Positions 1 through 8,510 of a stretch of DNA of 64,000 nucleotides are shown here, piece after piece; within the stretch, counting starts at the first letter, position 1; each line of letters begins with the position of its first letter. Location of the stretch: the NCBI GenBank assembly GCA_019614645.1, contig JABWDB010000016.1, forward strand, positions 5,723,501-5,787,500, in the 5' to 3' direction. The notes beneath the pieces were generated by a model, which was not told where the DNA came from, searched no databases, and worked only from the letters and a program-made list of their open reading frames with translations. This DNA is from Stratiolaelaps scimitus. Taxonomy: Eukaryota > Arthropoda > Arachnida > Mesostigmata > Laelapidae. The position numbers and the translations under genes were made by a program.

Positions 1-133
1 AAACAGTGAGATAGTGTTTGTCGCTGGACAATGAAATGTACAAATGCACGCGTTCTAAGGTCAATATGACGTCTAACTGATTATGTATGTGTTCATAACA
101 AATCAATTTTTTCTATATATATTATTTTTACAA

Positions 134-273
134 ACAGATGTGTATATACATATATATTATATATCCATACAGATATATATGTGTATATACATATATATTA
201 TATATCCATACAGATATATATGTGTATATACGTATATATTATATATCCATACAGATATCTATGTGTATATATA
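134..273. repeat. 41-bp tandem repeat, about 3.4 copies
   Basis: The unit begins ACAGATATATATGTGTATAT and contains TATATATTATATATCCAT. Copies begin near 134 (partial and diverged), 169, 210 and 251. Open frames here (83-307, 138-335) are repetitive Tyr/Ile products of the satellite, not genes. The array abuts the Tc1-like element starting near 274. Confidence 0.9.
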
Positions 274-283
274 CAGTGTCGTG

Positions 284-505
284 CATAAACTTAACCCTAT
301 ATTTTAACAAATCGTTACAGAGAATACACTTTTGAGGCAGTTTATTCTGTATCAGATTAATATACGTGTCAACTAACATACACACCACAGACAACAGCGC
401 ATATGACATCGCATGCAGCCTGCTACAATAAACTGTGTCATATTTCGGTTGTGCAAAAGATAACGCACCCTCAGTTATCGAGGGTTCTCGCTGAATTAAT
501 CCAGT
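284..505 (+). repeat. Left terminal inverted repeat of the Tc1-like element
   Basis: Pairs with 1131-1350 over about 215 bp with scattered mismatches and small gaps. The outer end is TAAACTTAA-CCCTATATTTT and the inner end is near CAGTTATCGAGGGTTCTC. Confidence 0.85.
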
Positions 506-617
506 TTGTGTTGAGCATTCAAGCTGTACTGTAGTCATGACATACGCTTCGAGCCTTACCGATGCAGAGAGAGTTAGTTAATTATTACTAATTTACACCG
601 AGCAGGAACGACCCGGG

Positions 618-1112
618 CTGCAATTGTCAGAGAAATTGGCAGAAATCGTCGCGTATTGCAAAATTATTTACGCAGTCCGTCGACGTGTGGTATTAATTAG
701 TCTAAGGGACGTCCACGAAAGATCAGCCTGCTATGCACATCTGTCGATTGGCCTCGAATTGGACTATAATCTATGAAGGAATCAGGCACGAGTTAATCCC
801 TCAGGTTCGTAGATCAACAGTTTTAAGGATAATTAAGCGTTATCCGCATATCATACCGGCGCAAATGAAAACAAGACCGCGTCTTCAACAACGCCACATG
901 ACTGCCTGACTAAACTTCGCCCGCAACAATATGGCTAGAGATTGGAAATTGGTGAGCATTGGGGCAACGTTTCTTAAAGAGTATCTTGTGGGTGTCATCT
1001 ATCTAAAAGGTACTGTGTTGTTTAAGAACGTCTTCCTGCTAAATCCCGTTGATAGCATGCCAAACCGGATCTTTGACGTTATCATTAGTGAGAGCGAGGC
1101 CACACGGTACTG
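618..1112 (+). pseudogene. Tc1-like transposase remnant
   Basis: Translation in one frame gives AAIVREIGRNRRVLQNYL at 618 onward (helix-turn-helix region), then SKGRPRKIS (the GRPRK hook typical of Tc1 transposases) with an intervening stop. From 865 comes MKTRPRLQQRHMTA, a TGA, then LNFARNNMARDWKLV. This is the conserved segment before the first catalytic Asp in Tc1-family proteins. The catalytic D-D-E part is missing or unrecognisable, and stops break the frame. It is non-functional. Confidence 0.85.
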
Positions 1113-1130
1113 ATTACCACAAGAAAACGA

Positions 1131-1350
1131 AAATTCATTCAGAGAGAACACTCGATAACTGAGGCGTTATCATTTTGCACAACCGAAATATTACACATTT
1201 TATTGTAGCAGGCTGCATGCGACGTCATATGCATTGTTCTTTTGTGGTGCATACGTTATTTGAGACGTACATTAATCTGATATAGAATAAATGCCTCAAA
1301 TGTGAATTCTTTGTAACGATTTATTGAAATATAGGGGTGCCTTAAGTTTA
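1131..1350 (-). repeat. Right terminal inverted repeat of the Tc1-like element
   Basis: Reverse complement of the left arm. It starts near GAGAACACTCGATAACTG and ends at AGGGGTGCCTTAAGTTTA. A SINE tail follows directly, so the outermost bases of this end may have been lost or interrupted. Confidence 0.85.
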
Positions 1351-1351
1351 A

Positions 1352-1505
1352 ATGGTAAAATGGTAAATGTTTATTGGTTTATTAAAGGAGCTGCAATTTT
1401 ACAATGCTTAAGCTCTCTTATATGACACACAGCGGGGCTCGAACCTACGGCCTCTGGCTTCCGACAGCCAGAGACTTATGCACACCACCGTATATTGACT
1501 GTTGG
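1352..1505 (-). mobile_element. tRNA-derived SINE (family A), full head and tail
   Basis: Read on the minus strand, the head contains GGTGGTGTGCATAAG (A-box-like), a 7-bp stem CTCTGGC/GCCAGAG, and GGTTCGAGCCCC (B box, 1434-1445 on plus). The body follows as GAGAGCTTAAGCATT and CAGCTCCTTTAATAAACCAA. The tail is a short repeat of TTTACC. Extra sequence after the B box and the dispersed sister copies show a SINE, not a tRNA gene. It sits directly against the right end of the Tc1-like element. Confidence 0.8.
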
Positions 1506-3056
1506 GAATAATAAGCACCACTACCCTGAGAGGTGGAAAGAGCTAAACAAGGGTATAGGACGTCAGGATCCAGGCGCAAGACACGCCTAATCGGGGCCAT
1601 GTGCTGCCTAGTGCGCAGTTAGAGAAAACAATCGAGAGCCGCGTGTTCTTCGGTAGAGCGCGGTAGACGTTCTGCCGGCTATGGCATATGGCAACCAGCT
1701 CGTCACATTTATCAACGCATTGTTTCGTATTAACATGGCGCGAGGCGTTGTCTGTCTGCCGTTTGAGCAGGAACATATGAGTGTTCAGTGTACCACAGTA
1801 TTGCATAATTGATTTCTTCGTAATTCGTTATTATTTCAGTAGATGTGTTTTCCTTCAATTATTCGACTATCGCTTCATATAGATAAAATCGAGATATATA
1901 TATATATATATATATATATAAATTGTACTTCATTTAAAAGACTTTTGATACTTGAAAAATTAGAAAATATGCCGATGTGTGCGGTATCCACAATATTTGT
2001 TAGTGGCCTATGCTATAAGCACTCTTTTTGTGTTCGGGGAGAACCATTTAAATGGTGCGTAATTTCTGCCTTCTGAGTCGTTAACACATTTCCCGATAAG
2101 GGGTGAAACAAATCAATGAAATAGTGTGGTAATAAAGGAAGTTATCGTTGTCCAAGAGGAGGTCATGGATAGTGGCTTGGGGAAGACACTCTGGCAAAGT
2201 GTGTTAAGAAAACTAAAACAAGCCTAATGAACTCTGCTTAATTGAGCACTGGAGTTAATGACGTTCTCTTAGCTAGAAGCACAACAGCTGTTGTGACAAC
2301 TCTACGCTGGCAGATTACGGAGTTCACAAGACCGTGAACCCTGACGCAAGGCACCCGACCGTCACTTTCTGCTCCATGCCGGCCGTATTTGACACGATGA
2401 GACAAATAGACCATAGTAAGACGGTGGTGAATTGCAATGCACCCATTGAATACGTGCTCTTTCTACGCAACTATAAGCTCATCATATTGTATATCCCGTG
2501 GGGTGGATCAGCTGGATGACACTACACATGCCTTCGGGAAAACTGTGCCGAGGCTGTGCTAGGTGATGGCTACAATCGCGTTGGAAGTGAGGAAGGACCC
2601 AGCCGCGGATATTTCAAAAACAAATCATCAAAGGCAGAGCATTATTATGATCGTATGATCGGGATTTCCCACAGACTATCGAGAAGTCACGTCGACAAGT
2701 CCGGAGGTACAAACTCCAGCAGCTCCCTCTTGCAACGTCGATAGACCTCGTCGTTGGCTCAACCAGCAAGATTGGCATAGACCCACCTGGCATTTTTACA
2801 ACGATGCGTCCTGCCCCCCCCTCTCCCGTTTTGAAGGACTATCACGGATTTCACCTTAAATACGCAGTACCTCCTATTCCTGTGTGGGGCCATACACCAA
2901 AGTTCACTCTGAACAAGCTCAATCCGGAAAACCTACATACCTGGTCGATTTAGGTAAAGATAATGCCAGTAATGCACATATTCGTGTGGGGTACACAGGA
3001 CGAGATCCTCCTATCGACTCTCTGGAGACCGATTTGCTACACATTGTGATGAGAGC
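1506..3056. other. No gene seen; microsatellite and possible LINE 5' debris
   Basis: Contains (TA)n at about 1893-1920. No frame has a recognisable domain. The part after about 2750 may belong to the 5' region of the LINE that follows, but no motif supports this. Confidence 0.5.
1893..1920. repeat. (TA)n microsatellite
   Basis: About 14 TA units. Confidence 0.95.
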
Positions 3057-4300
3057 ATGAGTCGCATAGTCCTTACTTCCGATCGTAACTCTGCTGTACC
3101 CTCAAATCGCCTAAAATCTCTGTGCCATAATGGTCACTCGATATACAAGGAGGATGCGTGCCAAACTCTGTCGGACCACTGTAAATTGAACATTGATACA
3201 GTACTCGTCTCGCAGACGTGGTCTCACATATCTGTTCACGATCGTGAACTATCACTTGAGGACAGTTACGGTGTCTACCATAAAGATAGGGGCTCGAGGG
3301 GTGACGGAGTCCTGTTACTCGTAGGTATTCCGGGCTGACTCACAGCCAACATTTAACGTCCATCTTACCGCTTTCAGTATTGCTTCACAAGACGGACCCC
3401 TTTAAATGCAAATGTTTAAAGGTGGGGATCGAACCCGTGCACGTGCGTGTCTCCGTGGTAAAGTAGACACTGATGCTGCCGTTGAAGCCATTGCAGCTGA
3501 TGTGGAGTCTTTTTCTCCACACTTTTTATTTGCTTCTAACTAATGGCTTCATTTAAATCGTTAAAATTTCTCGAGGGGGCACTACGACTCAAGGGAGGAC
3601 AATCTAGTATTTGTCTCGAGGCGGTTATTTTTCAACTCCTGCTCAAACGTTGATGATATGTACTATCACTACGTCTCATACATGCATCACTTGTTGTTCT
3701 CGATGTTTATACCCAGACGAAAAGGAAATCTAAGACACCAGCGCCTCAAAGAGCATATTAGTAATCTAGCATAACTAATTGCGAATGATCAATCTTTTGA
3801 AATTCTTGCTGGGCTACGCAAAGCATTATTCAAATTAGAATTCTCGAGGAATCGGCTCTCTCATTCCGCAACATCAAAGGATAATTGAGATGTGCTAACA
3901 AACGAGCACAAGGGACCAAGGATATAGGTCGAAATAGACAAAATGAGCAGATCGTACAGGGTGGCACCAATCTGAGATTTTCAAGAATTTCATTGCTAGC
4001 GTCCTTCTATTTGGCTACCTTCACGGAGTGGATTCGTTACCAAGCTGTGAATCTGACTGCCGCTCGATTCATGTTACCCAGGAACAAGTTAAACTGAAAT
4101 GAAAAACCCTTGCTTATAAATGTAGCCTTGCCCCGGACGGTATTCCTTGATTGACAAAAAGGCATTGTATTCTAAAGGTAGAGGGTCAAAAGTGTCAACT
4201 ATCCTATACTTGTTAAATAAATCACGCTCCTCAGGATTACAAGTAATCGGACACGTTCCCTATCATTGCAAGGCCTCTATCGACTAACAAGCAATTTAAT
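3057..4300 (+). mobile_element. Degenerate Jockey/CR1-type LINE: endonuclease, linker and N-terminal reverse transcriptase
   Basis: The endonuclease part reads IDTVLVSQTW (about 3194) and DRGSRGDGVLLLV (about 3286-3324), typical of APE-type LINE endonucleases. The linker reads FNSCSNVDDMYYHYVSYMHH (from about 3631) with IPRRKGNLRHQRLKEHI, then DSLPSCESDCRSIHVTQEQV (about 4030-4090). The reverse transcriptase start reads KCSLAPDGIP (about 4118-4146) and LLNKSRSSG (about 4208). Many stops and small shifts interrupt it, and the catalytic FADD-type block is absent. It is an old, dead, truncated copy. The clade is judged from motif style only. Confidence 0.85.
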
Positions 4301-4432
4301 ATTGCATGCTGATGCAAATAATATTTTTTATAGGAGTATGTTGACTTGAAACGGTCACCGTGACCCAAAAGCTTGCGACGGCATCGAGTTGGATCAAAGC
4401 CACTTTCTTTCTATAGAAGCTAATTCCATCAA

Positions 4433-4454
4433 ATCAGTAGTCTATATACATCTA

Positions 4455-4498
<44 letters not shown>

Positions 4499-4520
4499 TA
4501 GATGTATATAGACTACTGAT
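4433..4520. repeat. Perfect 88-bp AT-cored palindrome
   Basis: The left arm begins ATCAGTAGTCTATATACATC and the right arm ends GATGTATATAGACTACTGAT. The outer 30 bases on each side are exact reverse complements and the centre is a TA run. It abuts a second palindrome without a spacer. Confidence 0.95.
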
Positions 4521-4564
4521 ATCCGTAGTTATATATATATATATATATATATATAACTACGGAT
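4521..4564. repeat. Perfect 44-bp AT-cored palindrome
   Basis: ATCCGTAGTT, a TA run, then AACTACGGAT. It begins at the base after the 88-bp palindrome ends, so the two cruciform-capable units are in tandem. Confidence 0.95.
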
Positions 4565-4626
4565 TCACCTCAAAAAGTTTCCCTTGGATAGGGGTAGGTG
4601 CATTCAAGTGACGGTCGTCGATCTCA

Positions 4627-5101
4627 GTGTGTCGACATAGCATGGCTTGGCCCTCCCACATTAGACACTTTGTTGGCCAAGACAGATCCACCGGCCACTT
4701 TTCGCTGAAGGCGGTTTACACACTGGCCATGTGCTTGCTATGGACAGCGAGTATGGCAGCCAAGAACACACACACAAGTACACTGCAGCTCAAGGGCCAA
4801 TATTATATCCTAAGGGCGGGGGCAGAAATCACTTCCTGGACGACAAGCCCACCGCGGTATCGAAAAGAGATGTTAGGCTCTATGCGTTTTCCACCGCCAC
4901 GCGGACTCTTGGCCACGACACTTTGGCGGTTGGGCCTTATGCTGCCGGGCCACTGGACGCCTGGGCGTGTCTGTCCCCTTCGATCCTGTCCTGTGGTGGC
5001 TGGGTCTCAACACTAACAGAAGGATGGATGCTTGCCACAGCGCCGCAGTTTCTGGTTCACTTCCGTGTGCGTTGCAGTGATGACGGCGTTGACTCACATC
5101 G
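4627..5101 (+). other. Unassigned GC-richer segment with overlapping open frames
   Basis: Two overlapping plus-strand frames (4627-5016 and 4731-5168) and one minus frame (4873-5106) stay open together, a pattern that often reflects base composition rather than coding. The second frame includes MLAMDSEYGSQEHTHKYTAA and a GPYAAGPLDAW stretch. I recognise no domain. It could be part of an old retroelement or a processed gene fragment. Confidence 0.2.
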
Positions 5102-5186
5102 CTCAAAGTTTTTTTTTGGATTTTTAAACTTTTTTACTCTTAATAGAGAGCGGCGCAAGCCTCTCTAAAAAAATAATCTCAAAGTT
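5102..5186 (-). mobile_element. Short retroposed fragment with 9-bp flanking duplication
   Basis: CTCAAAGTT occurs at 5102-5110 and again at 5178-5186. Between them on the minus strand lies AGAGAGGCTTGCGCCGCTCT (small stem-loop), followed by A-rich sequence ending in an A run next to the duplication. This is the layout of a 5'-truncated retroposed copy in minus orientation. The duplication is short, so chance remains possible. Confidence 0.45.
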
Positions 5187-5602
5187 GTGGGGAAATCGAG
5201 ACCAGCTATTTGTGTTAAGCCGATCGATACACGGCATTGGAAGACATATAGAGATAAATACAAATGGACGGAGCTGGAATAGCTAGGAATGCCCGGAAAT
5301 CGAGGTTCCCAATATAGGTGGAACAGTGTTGAGCTAAGGACTCAAATACTTAATAGTAATAGGCTTTCCATGAATAAAAGCCTAAGTTCAGGACTAAATT
5401 AGACGGTTAAACGAGACGATTCTGCGATAGCTATAATTGGCCAGGAATTACCTCATTTCAATTAAAGGCGTCCGTCTTATGAAGCAATGCCGAGCGCAGT
5501 GGACCTTAACCGTGGACCTTAACGTTGGCTGAGCCTTAGCCCGGAAAATTTACTTTACCTCGCGCGATTTATTTTTCAGATACTATGAAAAAGAATTTCC
5601 TC
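5187..5602. other. No gene seen
   Basis: Only a short direct repeat was noticed (GTGGACCTTAAC twice near 5499-5523). No coding or RNA signal. Confidence 0.5.
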
Positions 5603-5710
5603 TAAGGTAAAGTAAGGCTTTATTGACTTATTAAAGGAACTGCATAGAATGCTTAAGTTCTCCTATATGTCATGCAACGGGATTCGAACCTGCGGCCAGT
5701 GGTTTGCTAG
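5603..5710 (-). mobile_element. tRNA-derived SINE (family A), 5'-truncated
   Basis: The minus strand shows GGCCGCAGGTTCGAATCCC (B box), then GGAGAACTTAAGCATTC, GCAGTTCCTTTAATAAG and a TTTACC-like tail. It matches the copy at 1352-1505 from just before the B box onward. The A-box half is missing or too diverged. Confidence 0.75.
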
Positions 5711-5744
5711 CTTTAAAGTATAAGCGTGACTTTGGCACGCTTCG

Positions 5745-5846
5745 ATCTCTGGCCGTATTTTTTTTTTTGTTAGAGGAGGAAATTTTCTTCAAACGCACGG
5801 TTACCACCAGATACATTCCTATCTCCATTCCATCTCTGGCCGTATT
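5745..5846 (-). mobile_element. Short 5'-truncated retroposon with A tail and 15-bp target duplication
   Basis: ATCTCTGGCCGTATT occurs at 5745-5759 and 5832-5846. Between them on the plus strand is an 11-T run, then TTAGAGGAGGAAATTTTCTTCAAACGC. On the minus strand this is a 3' end followed by poly(A). The same 3' end recurs at 16933-16996 in another insertion. Poly(A), target duplication and shared end indicate LINE-type retroposition with extreme 5' truncation. Confidence 0.8.
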
Positions 5847-5849
5847 GTC

Positions 5850-6489
5850 GCCCTATTACTGTACATTATGTGTTCATACTTTTACTTGATGCGGACTCAA
5901 CAGGAGTAGGGGAGTATTGCCACCGAGTCTGTCCGATGAGGCAAGGAGTGGTCGTTTCTCTTCGACAACAAAACAGTGTCGATGTCAGTCGCATATAAAC
6001 GTCATGTTCACAGGTTACACACAGGGTAGACCGTACGTTGTCTGGGTCACCGGAGTCGGTTCCATGTGTGTCATGAAGTCGTGTGCGCAATGCTAGCCGG
6101 GCAGTCATTTGTACATCTCCGAGTAGTGGCTGCCAGTTGGATAACAGTTATTGATGCGGAATACGTGTGTGTACTTACGGCCTGCCTGCTGACAGGTGTC
6201 CGGGAGTCACGGACGAACTTGTATCCGGACAAAGCGGAGTAGGGTGCACTCGTCATACAGACGCGTCGAATTAATACGTGTTACATACAGAGAACTGATC
6301 GCGGAATGAGGACAGATTTAGGTTACGATGATGGTGGTGATGACGCCCACGGCAGCATGAACTCGATGGATTGGTAACACAAACTCACACAGACTGGCGA
6401 GTTTGCGCTGTGGGTGACTGAATAGGTAGTCACATCTCTGTTGACGCGTAGCAATACGGGCAGATAATATTACTAATTACAATTAGAAT
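5850..6489. other. No gene seen
   Basis: Short minus-strand frames (5866-6108, 6071-6256) have no recognisable domain. Nothing else noted. Confidence 0.5.
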
Positions 6490-6622
6490 AGTAATAATAA
6501 TAATAATAATCACTTTATTAACATAGTGGCAAGTTTAATATTGTATTTACTTGCATGTGCCCTCTAAGATTCGAACCGGAGACCTTAAGGTTCCAAGCTC
6601 CCTCGATGGCCGAATGGTCTAA
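6490..6622 (-). mobile_element. tRNA-related SINE (family B) with ATT-repeat tail
   Basis: On the minus strand: GACCATTCGGCCATCGAGG, then GGTCTCCGGTTCGAATCTTA (B box GGTTCGAATC), a body ending GCCACTATGTTAATAAAGTG, and an (ATT)n tail at about 6491-6510. The body and tail differ from family A, so this looks like a second tRNA-derived family. Only one copy was noticed in the window. Confidence 0.6.
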
Positions 6623-7145
6623 AAATATCTACTAATTCGTACGTGTATTCGTTCAATCTTTTGAAAGAACAATTATATATATATATATAGACTACACTCG
6701 ATTATTATTGACTAATTGCTACACATACACTATGCAACACAATATGATTCGTTTCGATTCCTCGCAATTTTTGGGCTCGATATACGCAATGAAACTACCA
6801 GCCGGTTCGATAGCTACAATTACGCGAGGATCGCCTACCTACAAACAGAACCGCTAGACAATTATTTACTCTTACGATGAAATCTATGAATGAATGAAAT
6901 GTCGAATTGCTTACGATCGCTGACATAAGAGCGTTCAGCTTTTTCACATGATTCATTTTCTTGTTCATTTTGCAATTCGCCAACCAACTATTTTCACGTG
7001 CTGCTAAATTGTTATACACAATAAAGAAAACCGATCCTGCATTCGGGTTGTCGGGTATAAAATTTATTTTCTTCGAATATATACAAACTATTATATATTT
7101 CGCTTCTTCTTAATATGTCAGTCTCATGGTCATTATTTTTCACCG

Positions 7146-7171
7146 TTATTATTATTATTATTATTATTATT
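7146..7171. repeat. (TTA)n microsatellite
   Basis: About eight ATT units, which create the polyisoleucine frames on both strands here. Confidence 0.9.
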
Positions 7172-8468
7172 ACTTCATTATTGGTTCGAGTTGTGTTGTT
7201 GGTATGTCGTAGTTTCATTGACGTCTGTGGCTCCCTTTGCTCCGTGCCATGTTGTGACGAAGAACAAAAAATCCATCTCCAGCAAAGAGATGGATGTTCT
7301 TAGGTGTGTTCGTGTACATGTGTGTTGGAACGCCCACAGGTGGTCACTAGGTATGGCCGCCCAACGGCGTCGAGAACAATCGAGCCGCCGGTATATGCAC
7401 CCATTATCGAAAGTCATCGCTTATTATTAATCATTATTACAGTCCAGTGTCTTGTTCAGTGTCCGACTTCCTGCGGGATATTGTATGGCAGATATTGCTT
7501 GTAGAAGATAAAAATCACCGACAGGAAGCTCACTCGGGTCCCTGCTAGAGAGATGTGTTGTATGACGGGTAAATGGACAAAGCAAAGCGCTCCACCTAAG
7601 CATCATCATATCGTAGTCGGGGAATCAGCAGGACAACGCTTTCAACCTAATGTTCGCGAGCACTTCCGTGGCCGTAACCAGGACCGGTCCCATTGGATGT
7701 CAGGATGACCCGACACGTCAGCATGGATGACTTCTGTGACAATCAGTAGCTTTGACGGCTGACGAAGCGATCGCCATTTGCTGCTGTCCTTTGGCCGTCC
7801 ATTGTTGTATTGATCCTTTTGTATACAATGGACGTTCGACTTCGTCATTGTGATAATAGGGACATCACTTGCTCACTTCATAGCATCCGTTGGTGATTCG
7901 AGCGCCATCTTCCGTCGACTACAGCATAATTGTCACTTTTGTCAGAGACGATGCGCCTTACCGGTCAAGTACAGTCGATATCGTCTACGCACTATGCGGA
8001 ACGTATACATAGAAATAGCAATATGATATTTGGTGTTTGTTTTGTTTTTTTGCCAATCAGCTATTACGGATATTGAACACGTTTTGGAGTCGTCTCTACT
8101 GCCTGTATTTCATCGACCGTTGGAGTCTTTATATAATTCATACTGTAATTATCGATGAAGGCCCCTGAGTCATGTGGCTTGTTCACGTGGTTGTTGGGTA
8201 TTGCTTGAGTATCAACGAATAGAGATTTTAATGCATGCCTACCCCTCTCCACAGACACTACCATGCTTCAAGCATTCAATATGTAATACGTTGAAGTTAT
8301 TCGATTTTCGGTCATTACTTTCCGTATAAAATTTTTCCAATAAATGTACCCTTGAATAGTTTAACATGTTGGCGCAATTTCTTGCGCGTATATCGTAGCC
8401 ATTTGGTCAGTGGTTTTACTACTTCCATGAGTATAACAGAGATCTGAACTCTCCATTTCGCTCTCGCT

Positions 8469-8510
8469 ATCTCTCTCTCTCTCTCCACATATATATATAT
8501 ATATATATGT
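8469..8510. repeat. Compound (CT)n(AT)n microsatellite
   Basis: A CT run passes through CCAC into an AT run. Confidence 0.9.

Larger units (their letters stand above)
274..1351. mobile_element. Decayed Tc1/mariner-type DNA transposon with long inverted termini
   Basis: The sequence from about 284 to 505 recurs as an inverted copy at about 1131-1350. Shared blocks include CTATATTT with AAATCGTTACA, GCATGCAGCCTGCTACAATA, ATTTCGGTTGTGCAAAA and CAGTTATCGAG. Between the arms are remnants of a Tc1-type transposase. CAGTG at 274, next to TA, resembles a Tc1-type end. At about 1.1 kb it is shorter than an intact element, so an internal deletion is likely. Inverted arms of about 215 bp recall Tc3-like elements rather than Tc1 itself. 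Confidence 0.88.

Noticed and set aside
134..273. Regularly spaced repeats resembling a CRISPR array
   Set aside because: Head-to-tail satellite with no unique spacers, in a eukaryotic context.
83..335. Tyr/Ile-rich open frames
   Set aside because: They are translations of the 41-bp tandem repeat.
1352..1505. A functional tRNA gene on the minus strand
   Set aside because: It has A- and B-box-like sequence but no clean acceptor stem. The body and tail after the B box recur elsewhere, so it is a SINE.
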